DNA of 64,000 nt from an uncultured Sphingomonadaceae bacterium (GTDB taxonomy: Bacteria > Pseudomonadota > Alphaproteobacteria > Sphingomonadales > Sphingomonadaceae). A program made the position numbers and the translations under genes. The notes under the pieces were generated by a model that saw only the letters and a program-made list of their open reading frames with translations, did no database searches and was not told the DNA's origin. How positions within the stretch are numbered: the first letter of the stretch is position 1; each line of letters opens with the position of its first letter. Positions 35,986 to 44,869 of the stretch are shown in pieces. The stretch spans positions 480,975 through 544,974 of the forward strand of contig CANMBD010000002.1 of assembly GCA_947495985.1 (NCBI GenBank), in the 5' to 3' direction.

Positions 35986-36047
35986 ACCCGAAAAGCAATT
36001 GCTATTTGTGCCAGTGATTTTTGGCGGTGACGAAAGGCCTTTAACGT

Positions 36048-36995
36048 CTAACGCCGCAATTCCGCCATCAACCCGAATAACTGCGTGACATCAGGGGGCG
36101 TGGTGTCACCAGAATATTCGCGATAAAGCGTCGAAACATTAACCGCGATCCGTTCGCTATCGCCCCAGCTGGAAAAGTCTCCAAGCTTGATGTCATGGGC
36201 GGCATCGCGCGCCGATAGGCCAGCATCATAACGCTTGCGGGCTTCGCTATTGATATAGTGTAAATAGTCCTGCACGCGCCTCACACCGGCTTCATCCGTG
36301 ATCGGTCCGTGACCCGGAACAATCGTCTCCGGTTTTAAATCGATAATATGATCGCAGGCGGCGATCCAGTTGGAAACCGGCCCCGCCCACATGATCGGTG
36401 TGCCTTCGATAAACAGGATATCACCGGTGAAAACAGTTTTGTCATCCGGCACATGAACCAACACATCGCCAGCGGTATGGGCAGGACCGACCTCTATCAG
36501 GTCAACCTGTTTATCACCGACTGTTACGCTATATTCCCCGCTAAATGTCTTGGTCGGGTGTTTTTCGGCGACATCGGTAAAGTCAAAGCTGCCGAAAATA
36601 TCGACAAGATACTGCCCGGTCGGGCCCAAGTCCTTCGCTTGGGCCATAATCGCCGCCAGGGCAGGTGCGGGCAGCTCGTCCATTTCTTTGGCGCTGGCCT
36701 TTGACGCAATTACTTCCGCGTGCTGGCAGCATCCATTACCATGGGTATGATCTCCGTTCGCATGTGTGTTGACGATAGTGTCAATATCATCGGCGCCAAC
36801 ACCCGCAGCATCGGCCATGGTGGACAGCATATCGCGGGTGAGGCTGGCATCGAACAATGTATCGACGAGCAACGATTGCCCACCATCAGTAATCAACCCG
36901 GCATTGGACCAGCCCCAGCCGCCATCAGGCTGCAAATAGGCAAATATGCCATTGCCGGTTTCGTACAGGCCTTTCTGGAAGGGTATGCTATCCAT
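36048..36995 (-). CDS. MBL-fold metallohydrolase
   Basis: The 315-residue cytosolic protein has the metallo-beta-lactamase fold. The metal motif reads THANGDHTHGN (H78-A-N80-G-D82-H83), so the second His of HxHxDH is Asn. Later ligands are the His of GPAHTAGDVLVH, D in FTGDILFIEG and VPGHGP. The ATG at 36995 has AGAGGTAAC before it; the upstream ATG at 37052 would add a basic stretch. Substrate unknown; no near-relative function is assumed. Confidence 0.82.
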   Translation of the reverse strand: MDSIPFQKGLYETGNGIFAYLQPDGGWGWSNAGLITDGGQSLLVDTLFDASLTRDMLSTMADAAGVGADDIDTIVNTHANGDHTHGNGCCQHAEVIASKASAKEMDELPAPALAAIMAQAKDLGPTGQYLVDIFGSFDFTDVAEKHPTKTFSGEYSVTVGDKQVDLIEVGPAHTAGDVLVHVPDDKTVFTGDILFIEGTPIMWAGPVSNWIAACDHIIDLKPETIVPGHGPITDEAGVRRVQDYLHYINSEARKRYDAGLSARDAAHDIKLGDFSSWGDSERIAVNVSTLYREYSGDTTPPDVTQLFGLMAELRR

Positions 36996-37136
36996 GTTAC
37001 CTCTCGCTTTACTGTTTTTGTTTTTTGCATGTTCTGGCAGCTTTCGGACCATTTGGATAGAGGACCGAAATAGGGTGTGGTTTCCGGCTTTATTGTGTAA
37101 AAACTCAGATTGTTATACCAAAGTGGCCGGAAATAT

Positions 37137-38258
37137 ATGGATGAATCAGAGCGCCCCCAATTTGGAATAGAACGGCTTTTCGTGCTGGCGTTGCTGGTGA
37201 TTATTTCCCTTGCCTTCGCATTGCTGATCGAACCGTTTTTTGGCGCGATTGTCTGGGGGGTTGTCGTCGCGGTTCTGTTCCAGCCGGTTTATCAAAGAAT
37301 ATCGAGCTGGCTGTTCCCGCGCGTCAATCTTGCGGCCTTTTTGACCCTGATCCTCGTCATTTTACTGGTGATCGTTCCCGCCATCCTGCTGGGCATGGCG
37401 TTGGTGCAAGAGGCAACCAGTGCCTATGCCAGCATCCAGGCGGGGGAGATCGATTTTGGCGGCGCCTTCATAGCCTTTCAAAATAGCCTGCCCTTATGGA
37501 TGCAAAATCAGCTTGCGGCATTGGGCTATGGGGATATCTCGACCGTACGGCCGCAGATAGAAGAAGCAATTGGCAGCAGTCTTGAATTTCTGATCGCGCA
37601 GGCGCTTAGCTTCGGTCAGGGGGCGTTTCGATTCCTGCTCGCTCTGGGCGTCATGCTCTATCTGACATTCTTCCTGCTGCGTGACGGGCGCGCCCTGGCC
37701 GCCCAGATTGAAAATATCGTCCCGCTGTCTGAGAGTAAGAGCGCCATCCTGATCGACAAGTTTTTTGTCGTTATCATCGCAACGATAAAGGGCAGCTTTG
37801 TTGTTGCATTGCTGCAGGGAACCATCGGCGGGCTGATCTTCTGGGCGCTGGATATTCGCGGCGCTTTGCTTTGGGCCGTTTCGATGGCGATATTGTCGCT
37901 CATTCCTGCGATTGGAACCGGTTTTGTCTGGGTACCGGTTGCGATCTATTTGCTGGTCACAGGATCGATATGGCAGGGGGTTGTTCTTATCCTCGCGGGT
38001 ATATTCGTCATCAGCTTGGTCGATAATATCGTCCGGCCAATATTGGTCGGACGGGACACGCGCATGCCGGACTATGTTGTGTTGATCTCGACACTGGGCG
38101 GGCTGCAGCTGTTCGGTTTTAATGGTATTGTCATCGGGCCGCTATTGGCCGCCTTGTTTATCGCGGTCTGGCGGATTTTTGCCGAAATGAACAAGAGCGA
38201 GAGAGAACGAATGGCGAAAGTCAGGATCGCAGATGATAAGTCAAAGCCATCGCAATAA
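37137..38258 (+). CDS. AI-2E/PerM family transporter
   Basis: The 373-residue inner-membrane protein has about eight TM helices and the pattern of the AI-2E transporter (UPF0118/PerM) family: the SSWLFPRVNLAAFLTL region, GVMLYLTFFLLRDG and IKGSFVVALLQGTIGG, then AIGTGFVWVPVA. The ATG at 37137 starts the conserved part; a longer frame begins at 37110. Despite the family name, exported substrate is uncertain. It overlaps convergently with the DUF1801 gene by 38 bp. Confidence 0.85.
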   Translation: MDESERPQFGIERLFVLALLVIISLAFALLIEPFFGAIVWGVVVAVLFQPVYQRISSWLFPRVNLAAFLTLILVILLVIVPAILLGMALVQEATSAYASIQAGEIDFGGAFIAFQNSLPLWMQNQLAALGYGDISTVRPQIEEAIGSSLEFLIAQALSFGQGAFRFLLALGVMLYLTFFLLRDGRALAAQIENIVPLSESKSAILIDKFFVVIIATIKGSFVVALLQGTIGGLIFWALDIRGALLWAVSMAILSLIPAIGTGFVWVPVAIYLLVTGSIWQGVVLILAGIFVISLVDNIVRPILVGRDTRMPDYVVLISTLGGLQLFGFNGIVIGPLLAALFIAVWRIFAEMNKSERERMAKVRIADDKSKPSQ

Positions 38259-38631
38259 TATGTTTCACCGCTTCTGTCGGGAGCGGCTTGCCGGATTCAA
38301 AAATGACAGCGCGGTTTCCTTCAAAATGCAGCAAGTCACCATAAAGCTCTCGCCAGCGAGTTACCAAATCGGTGCCGCAATGGACATATAAAGCGCAATT
38401 ACCATCGGTTTTTGTATTGGCATCAATACGTACGGTCGTACCGGATTTGGTCGTTGAGGGGAGATAGGAAGGCTGGCCCCACTTCAAGGTTTCTTCGATC
38501 AGGCCAATCCGACTATCATGCGCGGCGACTTCGAAAACCAGCGATCTGAGCTGCATCAGCCGTTCTTGAACGGTCTCGGAATAGGAATCGAATACCGCTT
38601 TTACAGGATCAGCAACTAGCGCCTGCTCCAT
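38221..38631 (-). CDS. DUF1801 domain protein
   Basis: The 136-residue cytosolic protein has the DUF1801 pattern: AVFDSYSETVQERLMQLRSLVFEVAA, EETLKWGQPSYL and the strands TVRIDAN, CALYVHCG. Members are small, of unknown role, often near phosphomutases by chance. The ATG at 38631 lies one base after the PMM/PGM stop, so they are coupled. It overlaps the AI-2E gene tail by 38 bp on the opposite strand. Confidence 0.78.
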   Translation of the reverse strand: MEQALVADPVKAVFDSYSETVQERLMQLRSLVFEVAAHDSRIGLIEETLKWGQPSYLPSTTKSGTTVRIDANTKTDGNCALYVHCGTDLVTRWRELYGDLLHFEGNRAVIFESGKPLPTEAVKHIIAMALTYHLRS

Positions 38632-38632
38632 C

Positions 38633-40042
38633 TTAATGCCCCACCGTTTCCCCGCGCTCCAGACCGGACAAAGCCAGCTGCTCGTCAATTTGCGCCATTA
38701 GCCGTTCCAGTCCTTCCTCGGATTTGGCCTCGGCGCGCGCCACCAGCACGTCCTGTGTGTTTGAGGCGCGCAGCAACCACCAGCCGTCTTCGGTATTCAC
38801 CCGTGCGCCGTCGGTATTGTTGACATCCGCACCGCTTGCCGAAAGGCGTTCGAGTATCTCCTCGATCACAGGGAATTTGCGGCTTTCATCGACCTGAAAC
38901 CGCATTTCCGGTGTGTTGATCATCTCGACCATATCGCTGCGCAGCTGGGTCACGCTTTTGCCGATATTGGTTGCGGCCTGAATCAGGCGCACGGCCGCAT
39001 AAGGCGCGTCGTCAAAACCGTAATAATCATGCTTGAAGAACACATGGCCGCTCATTTCGCCAGCAAGCGGCGAAGAAACTTCCTTCATTTTGGACTTGAT
39101 CAGGCTGTGGCCGGTTTTCCACATTAGCGGTTTACCGCCGAGCGCCGCGATCCGGTCATAGAGTGCCTGTGATGCCTTTACGTCTGCGATAATCGTCGCT
39201 CCGGGCTCGGATTTCAAGACATCCTCTGCATAGATTTGCAGCAGCTGATCACCCCAGATTACCCGCCCTTCCCCGTCAATTGCACCTATCCGATCGCCGT
39301 CGCCGTCAAAAGCCACTCCAAAATCGAGCTTCTTTTCCGCGACAAGCGCTTTCAGATCAGCGAGATTCTTTTCTTCTGTGGGATCGGGATGATGATTGGG
39401 AAAACTGCCATCGACATCGGTAAAAAGGAGATGATGTTCACCGGGCAGGTTGGCGGTGAGCTTCTCAATAACAGGGCCAGCCGCGCCATTGCCCGCGTCC
39501 CAGCCGATTTTCAAGGCGTCACCGGTAAAATTCTTGGTCAACCGGGCAACATATTCATCCATGATATCAATGCGTTCGATGCTTCCAACCGCGTCATTGA
39601 CCGCCGCCTCCCAGTCACCGCTTGCCGCCATGGTACCGAGTTTCTGGATGTCCGCTCCGAAAAAAGGTCGCCCCTGAAATACCATTTTGAAGCCATTATA
39701 ATTGGCGGGATTATGGCTGCCGGTTATCTCGATGCCGCCCTGCACCTGCTCTAAGACACATTCGGCATAATAGAGCATCGGGGTTGGCCCCATGCCGATG
39801 GAAACGGCGTCCACACCAGCATCGTTCAGACCTTTGATCAGTGCATCTTCAAGCATCGGGGAACTGGTCCGCCCATCATAGCCGGTCGCAACCGCCGTTC
39901 CCCCTGCCCGTGCGATCAGCGTACCGAAGCCCCGACCAATGGCATAGGCATCATCTTCACCCAGCGTTTCGCCGATGATCCCGCGAATATCATATTCGCG
40001 CAGGCTGGTTGGATGAAAGTCATGGGATTTACGTGCGGTCAT
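38633..40042 (-). CDS. Phosphomannomutase/phosphoglucomutase
   Basis: The 469-residue enzyme interconverts hexose-6- and hexose-1-phosphates for LPS and exopolysaccharide. The phosphoserine loop is ITGSHNP (S109), the metal loop FDGDGDR (D246, D248, D250), sugar-binding GEMSGH and the phosphate-binding RASNTQD. The fit is to the PMM/PGM (AlgC) type. Length is typical. The start EYDIRGI near residue 16 is usual. Confidence 0.94.
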   Translation of the reverse strand: MTARKSHDFHPTSLREYDIRGIIGETLGEDDAYAIGRGFGTLIARAGGTAVATGYDGRTSSPMLEDALIKGLNDAGVDAVSIGMGPTPMLYYAECVLEQVQGGIEITGSHNPANYNGFKMVFQGRPFFGADIQKLGTMAASGDWEAAVNDAVGSIERIDIMDEYVARLTKNFTGDALKIGWDAGNGAAGPVIEKLTANLPGEHHLLFTDVDGSFPNHHPDPTEEKNLADLKALVAEKKLDFGVAFDGDGDRIGAIDGEGRVIWGDQLLQIYAEDVLKSEPGATIIADVKASQALYDRIAALGGKPLMWKTGHSLIKSKMKEVSSPLAGEMSGHVFFKHDYYGFDDAPYAAVRLIQAATNIGKSVTQLRSDMVEMINTPEMRFQVDESRKFPVIEEILERLSASGADVNNTDGARVNTEDGWWLLRASNTQDVLVARAEAKSEEGLERLMAQIDEQLALSGLERGETVGH

Positions 40043-40163
40043 CGATTATTTTCCTTCGGGGGAGCCGAACATGGCGCGTGGTGTATTTGTAGCGATGTAA
40101 TAGAAAGCCTGTGGTCCAAAAGCTAGTCCCCGGATCGCCGTCATATCGTACCAGACCGGCAGC

Positions 40164-40598
40164 TTACCGGCGATTGGCCGCTTCCAATTCTTTCAGCAAA
40201 ATGTCGCGGGCCCGGTTTATCTGACGGGCCAGCTCTTCATCCCCGCCGCGGTCAGGATGATGCTCGGTCAGGCGTGACCGCCACGCCGCATTGATCGATG
40301 CCTGGTCTGCCCCTTCGGCAATGCCTAACAAAGATCGCGCCCGGTCCAGTTCAAAATTGCGCGGTTTGCGATTTTCCTCCGTCTCGGCTTTGCGTGCACC
40401 GAAAATCTTGGAGCCGCTCCACGCCAACGCGGCCACGATCAGCCCGCTGCCGAATATCCAGTTGCCGCCACGACATAAATTGACGCCAATTAAGGCAACA
40501 GCCACTGCCAGCCAGTCATTCGGCCCCATGGTCTTGGCCCGGCCTGAAAGCAAAAGCGCGGCGATGACGGACCCGCTCAATATGAGCATGAACGTCAT
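40164..40598 (-). CDS. DnaJ-domain membrane protein
   Basis: The 144-residue protein has two or three N-terminal TM helices (1-65), a short linker and a C-terminal J domain with EHHPDRGGDE (HPD at 114-116) that would stimulate a DnaK. The J domain is truncated in the first helix. It begins 3 bp after the mipZ stop, so it is likely co-transcribed. Confidence 0.83.
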   Translation of the reverse strand: MTFMLILSGSVIAALLLSGRAKTMGPNDWLAVAVALIGVNLCRGGNWIFGSGLIVAALAWSGSKIFGARKAETEENRKPRNFELDRARSLLGIAEGADQASINAAWRSRLTEHHPDRGGDEELARQINRARDILLKELEAANRR

Positions 40599-40601
40599 GG
40601 C

Positions 40602-41414
40602 TTAGGCAACGAGTTGGGGTTTGCCAAAAACCGGCCGCTCGCCTTCCGGTTGCGGCAGGGCTAGATGTTTGATCAGTTCGCGCAACTCCTGCCGGGCCGC
40701 AATATGGCTAGTGGCGAGGCGGCCGAGATGTTCTTTGTCGAGCATCGTCAAGCCGGCAGGGAAAAGCTCACGGTAGATCACACGTTCACTCAGGCCAGGT
40801 ATGACCCGAAAGCCGACCCGTTGTGATAATTCTGTCAGGGCAGAGATGACCCGCTGCATATTGTGCGCCTCGACATGCTGGGTACGATTGCGTAGCACCA
40901 CCCAGTCGATTGTCGTGCCGTCCGCCTTGGCGCGAGCCTTGCGCGCCTCCCAGATCAACTCGGCATAAAAGCTGAGCTTGCGAACCTTGAAAGTTTCCGG
41001 ATCGACCTGTCCGATCAGATCAAAGTCAACGAAACTGTCGTTAATCGGCGTCACCAGCGTATTGGCCCGGGTGGCGACAAAGCGAGCAAATTTGTCATCA
41101 CGACCCGGTGTGTCGAACAACAGATAATCGACACCATGGCCCATCCGTTCAACCAGTTGTTCCAGACGCGCGAGATTATCCTGTTCGAACACCTCGAAAT
41201 AGGGTTGCGGAATATCTATGCTCAGCCGGTCCATCGTGGCTTTGCGATTTTCCAGATAGCGATAAAGGGTGCGCTGGCGTGGATCGAGATCGATGACCGC
41301 GACCTTATGTCCCTGATAGGCGAGTGCAACGGCGACATGAACGGCGGTGGTGGACTTGCCGGTCCCGCCTTTTTCATTGGCAAAGACTATATGATGCGCT
41401 TTGCTATCAACCAC
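40602..41414 (-). CDS. mipZ: Division-plane positioning ATPase MipZ
   Basis: The 270-residue P-loop ATPase has the deviant Walker A KGGTGKST (15-22), DLDPRQRTLYRYLENR near 43-58, DTPGRDD and VVLRNRTQHVEAHNMQRV, which match MipZ rather than ParA. MipZ dimers bound near ParB and DNA block FtsZ away from the poles in Caulobacter. This supports an alphaproteobacterial origin. No parB is in the window. A J-domain gene follows. Confidence 0.92.
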   Translation of the reverse strand: MVDSKAHHIVFANEKGGTGKSTTAVHVAVALAYQGHKVAVIDLDPRQRTLYRYLENRKATMDRLSIDIPQPYFEVFEQDNLARLEQLVERMGHGVDYLLFDTPGRDDKFARFVATRANTLVTPINDSFVDFDLIGQVDPETFKVRKLSFYAELIWEARKARAKADGTTIDWVVLRNRTQHVEAHNMQRVISALTELSQRVGFRVIPGLSERVIYRELFPAGLTMLDKEHLGRLATSHIAARQELRELIKHLALPQPEGERPVFGKPQLVA

Positions 41415-41564
41415 TTGCTTTGTTGCACCCCCGTTTTGACAACCGGATTCGAAACCATAATGAATCGCAAAAACCGGTGCCTTAAGGTGAGTGCTAACCT
41501 AAACGGCGATTGAATAAAAGCGCAGGTGACAAAAACTTACCAATGATATGACCACTGTCCCGGC

Positions 41565-42401
41565 TTAAGACGATGCCTGGTCCAGAGGCACACCGGCGAT
41601 CGTGATACGGTTGAGATAGCGGCGATACCCCTGATAATCATTCAGTGCATAATGCCAGGTGGAACGATTGTCCCACATGGCCAGCATGCCTTCTTGCCAT
41701 TGCAGGCGGAAGTGAAATTGCGGTTGCTGAATATGCGCATAAAGCTCATCCAGCAATGACTTGCTTTCCGCCGGATCCATATCGACAATTTCCAATGTGA
41801 AACCCGGATTGACATAGAGACCCTTTGCTCCGGTTTCAGGGTGACTGAGTACCACGGGATGGATTGCTTCTTGCACAGCAGATTCAGTATTGCCGAATCG
41901 GCCACCAAATTTCTTTTGATAGGCGCTGTCTTTACCGAAAATATGTGCGTTGCCGTGCCGGGCCTTCAGGCCATCCAGACGCACTTTCATCTCTTCATCC
42001 AGCGCTTCATACGCAGCGTGCATTCCGGCAAATAATGTGTCGCCGCCGCTGGGCGGGATTTCCAGTGCATAGAGGATAGAACCCATAGCTGGGATCTCGT
42101 CATAACTGTGATCGGTGTGCCAGCCGCCGCCAATATTCACTTCCTGATCCGGTTCTTTCAAGACTTTGGCAATTTGGGGGTAACCCTCTACGGGCGTGAA
42201 AAAGCGGTTGATGTCAATATCGTTCCAACGCTCTGCAAAGGCGATATGGTCTTCTGGTGTCAGCTGCTGGTTTCGGAAAAACAATGCGCCGGAATCAAAA
42301 AAAGCGTTCCTGATTTCCGTGAACTCGTCATCTGTTAAAGACGTTAGATCGACACCCTCGACAATTGCGCCCACGGCTTCGCTTGCTTTGGTTATCTGCA
42401 T
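41565..42401 (-). CDS. TauD/TfdA-type 2-oxoglutarate-dependent dioxygenase
   Basis: The 278-residue enzyme has the iron site H95-x-D97 (GGWHTDHSYDE) and distal H250 with the 2-oxoglutarate Arg near 260-265 (STWHYALNDYQGYRR). It would oxidise an unknown substrate, possibly an organosulfonate or an aryloxyalkanoate. No transporter or sulfonate gene is nearby. A divergent SDR starts 88 bp away. Confidence 0.87.
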   Translation of the reverse strand: MQITKASEAVGAIVEGVDLTSLTDDEFTEIRNAFFDSGALFFRNQQLTPEDHIAFAERWNDIDINRFFTPVEGYPQIAKVLKEPDQEVNIGGGWHTDHSYDEIPAMGSILYALEIPPSGGDTLFAGMHAAYEALDEEMKVRLDGLKARHGNAHIFGKDSAYQKKFGGRFGNTESAVQEAIHPVVLSHPETGAKGLYVNPGFTLEIVDMDPAESKSLLDELYAHIQQPQFHFRLQWQEGMLAMWDNRSTWHYALNDYQGYRRYLNRITIAGVPLDQASS

Positions 42402-42489
42402 CTATTCTCTCCCGAATCTTATTATCCGATAGATATATAGTCTATTTCTGTGATATTGGGACGGACAATTGCGATAAGGAGATCAGCCC

Positions 42490-43476
42490 ATGCCAGAAAC
42501 AAAATTTAATCGCCGCCAGATGCTTGCCGCAAGCGCGGCAACGGGTATCGCCCTGACCGCCTGTCAGTCAGTCGCTGCACAGGGGGACACCAACCTGACT
42601 GGTAAATCTGTGCTGATCACCGGTTGTTCTTCCGGCTTTGGCTATCTCGGTGCGCTGCATTACGCTGAACGGGGTGCGAAAGTCTTTGCCACCATGCGAA
42701 ACATGCCGCGTGAAGAAGCAGGAAAACTGGAAGCCGCGGCAAAGGATGGCTCTGACCTGACATTATTGGAACTCGATGTGCTGTCGGATGAATCGGTTGC
42801 CAAAGCGGTGGCGGAAGCAGAACGGCTTAACGGTGGCGCTCTGGATGTCATTGTCAACAATGCTGGTATCGGCACGGGCGCGTCGGTTGAGCTGCAGGAT
42901 ATCGAGGCGACTCAGCTGTTGTTCGAAACCAATACCGTCGGGCCGCACCGGGTGGCACGCGCCGCATTGCCAAAGATGCGCGCCAAAAAAGCCGGACTGA
43001 TCATCAATGTGTCATCGCAGCTGGGCCGGGTCATGATACCGGGCATGGGGCTCTATTCCTCGACCAAGTTCGCACTGGAATCGATGAGCGAGCAAATGGC
43101 TTATGAATTAGTCCCGCACGGCGTTGATGTTACGGTGGTGCAGCCGGGCGGCTATCCGACCAAGATCTGGGAAAATGGCAACAAGCTGACCGCACCGATG
43201 CTGGAGCGGGCGACCGAAGAGAGCAAAGCCGCCTATCCCGAGCTGGTCGCAGGAGCACTGCGTGATGGTGGCGGCTCTACCGATCCGATGGATATACCGC
43301 GCGCCATAGCTGGCCTCATCGCTATGGCACCCGGCAAACGGCCGCTGCGTGTTCCCGTTCATCCCGGCAGCAAGCCATCCTTGGCGATTAATGATGTCAG
43401 CGCCAAGACCCAGGTGGCGATGCTAGGCAATTCGCCCTTTGGCCCCTGGATCAAGGATGTGCACGAGCGCGGCTGA
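42490..43476 (+). CDS. Tat-exported lipoprotein-like short-chain dehydrogenase
   Basis: The 328-residue protein starts with a twin-arginine motif NRRQMLA (R8, R9), an h-region and a lipobox-like LTAC (Cys25). The mature part is a classical SDR: TGCSSGFG (44-51), NNAG (123-126), S175/S176 and Y189-x3-K193. A Tat signal on an NAD(P)H enzyme is unusual, because free NAD(P)H is not in the periplasm; the cofactor might be carried folded. AGGAGATCAGCCC precedes the ATG. It lies close to the DUF4345-like gene. Confidence 0.8.
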   Translation: MPETKFNRRQMLAASAATGIALTACQSVAAQGDTNLTGKSVLITGCSSGFGYLGALHYAERGAKVFATMRNMPREEAGKLEAAAKDGSDLTLLELDVLSDESVAKAVAEAERLNGGALDVIVNNAGIGTGASVELQDIEATQLLFETNTVGPHRVARAALPKMRAKKAGLIINVSSQLGRVMIPGMGLYSSTKFALESMSEQMAYELVPHGVDVTVVQPGGYPTKIWENGNKLTAPMLERATEESKAAYPELVAGALRDGGGSTDPMDIPRAIAGLIAMAPGKRPLRVPVHPGSKPSLAINDVSAKTQVAMLGNSPFGPWIKDVHERG

Positions 43477-43917
43477 TCAGGCGCTTGCGGTCGCAGCTTT
43501 TGTTTGTTTGACTAGCAATAGCGGTGCCAGATAGATGATCAGAAAGACCAGATTGGGGATGACGTTGGTCGCATTGCCAGACGCTACTGATGCGCTGCTG
43601 TCGATGACAAACCAGGTCAGGAAGACATAGATGCTGCCCTTGCGGATCAGCGCATTGCCCTGTTCAACCCCCGGCGCAGAAATGAACAGATACATCGCGC
43701 CCAGGCCGCCGAACACACCGCCGGCAATCGCCATGGCAAGTTTTGACTCGGGCGTGGTCAGACCTGCGACGCCTTCTGTGCCGGAGGAGGCTAGGCTGAA
43801 AAAGATATCATTGGCGCCGGTAAAATCATTTACGCCGGCGAGTGCAAATATGACGGCCGTGAGAATGGAAATAACGCCTATGACCCGCATGGAAAGGGCC
43901 GCTGTTGTGGGTGACAT
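43477..43917 (-). CDS. Small four-TM membrane protein, DUF4345-like
   Basis: The 146-residue protein has four hydrophobic segments (about 10-30, 62-82, 92-108, 120-140) and the small-residue linkers of the DUF4345 type; family membership is tentative. A strong SD AAAGGAGGTAGATC precedes the ATG. It diverges from the XRE regulator, and a 9-bp-arm inverted repeat lies between them (43935-43967). Its stop touches the SDR's stop. Confidence 0.65.
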   Translation of the reverse strand: MSPTTAALSMRVIGVISILTAVIFALAGVNDFTGANDIFFSLASSGTEGVAGLTTPESKLAMAIAGGVFGGLGAMYLFISAPGVEQGNALIRKGSIYVFLTWFVIDSSASVASGNATNVIPNLVFLIIYLAPLLLVKQTKAATASA

Positions 43918-43934
43918 GATCTACCTCCTTTTAA

Positions 43935-43967
43935 TTCGCTATCATGAAAGCCTATCCCGATAGCGAA
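43935..43967. promoter_or_regulatory. Inverted repeat between divergent membrane protein and XRE regulator
   Basis: TTCGCTATC (43935-43943) and GATAGCGAA (43959-43967) form perfect 9-base arms around a 15-base spacer. It is 17 bp from the membrane gene ATG (43917) and 77 bp before the regulator ATG (44045). A further short repeat TTACC/GGTAA is at 43973-43987. Both suit operator sites for the adjacent XRE protein; this is inferred. Confidence 0.55.
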
Positions 43968-44044
43968 AACAATTACCCGGCAGGTAAGTGCACGGCTTGT
44001 GCTGTGCTGGCATGATGCGATAGTCCAAGAAAAGGGAGCAGGCG

Positions 44045-44821
44045 ATGGCAGCGGAAATGGAACGCTCGGAATTTGGCAGCATATTGAAGGAATGGCGCAA
44101 GGTCCGCCGGTTCAGCCAGCTGGACCTGTCGCTTGAGGCTGACATGTCGGCACGCCATCTCAGCTTTCTGGAATCCGGTCGGTCCCGGCCCAGCCGGGCG
44201 ATGGTGCTGCGCTTGTCCGATGCTTTGCAACTGCCGCGCCCGATGGCCAATCAGGCCCTGCACGCGGCCGGTTTCGCCGCTGTTTATCCCAGCTTGCCCG
44301 ACGATGCGCCCGAGCTGGCGCCGGTGCATCAGGCGATTGCCACGATGCTTGACCGTCATGATCCCTATCCCGGTATTGCAGTCGACCGGTACTGGAATGT
44401 GGTTCGCTCCAACAAAGGGGCCGAAATGCTATTGGCTCTGGCCAACCCCGGTGATCAAGTGAACATGATGGACATATTGATCAACAGCGCCGGCCTGGGC
44501 CTCATCGAAAATTGGGACGAAGTGGCCATGCTGTCCCTGACACGGATGCGTACCGAGATTCTCGAGCTTGGTGGTGATGAAAAACTGTCAGCCCTGATGC
44601 AACGCCTCTCCGATCTGGAGCAGGTCAAAAATGCCGATCTCACGGCGATCAATCTCAATCAGGCGGTGATTCCGACCATATTGCGCTTTGGCGAAAACCG
44701 TTTGTCCTTATTCTCCACCATCGCCCAATTCGGATCGGTACAGGACACCCAGGCGGGCGAAACGCGGATTGAATTGATGTTCCCAATGGACAATGAAACG
44801 GTTCAGTTTTTTGAAAGCTAG
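44045..44821 (+). CDS. XRE-family regulator with MmyB-like ligand-binding domain
   Basis: The 258-residue protein has an N-terminal helix-turn-helix (about 9-65: LKEWRKVRRFSQLDLSLEADMSARHLSFLESGRSRPS) and a MmyB-type C-terminal ligand-binding domain (GIAVDRYWNVVRSN, about 120-255). MmyB-like domains bind small hydrophobic ligands. GGGAGCAGGCG precedes the ATG. It sits between an inverted repeat and a metallo-beta-lactamase-like gene 48 bp downstream, which it may control. Confidence 0.85.
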   Translation: MAAEMERSEFGSILKEWRKVRRFSQLDLSLEADMSARHLSFLESGRSRPSRAMVLRLSDALQLPRPMANQALHAAGFAAVYPSLPDDAPELAPVHQAIATMLDRHDPYPGIAVDRYWNVVRSNKGAEMLLALANPGDQVNMMDILINSAGLGLIENWDEVAMLSLTRMRTEILELGGDEKLSALMQRLSDLEQVKNADLTAINLNQAVIPTILRFGENRLSLFSTIAQFGSVQDTQAGETRIELMFPMDNETVQFFES

Positions 44822-44869
44822 CCTCTGCCATCAGCGCGCCCGGGTTTGTCTGGGAGTGGAGATCTAAAT

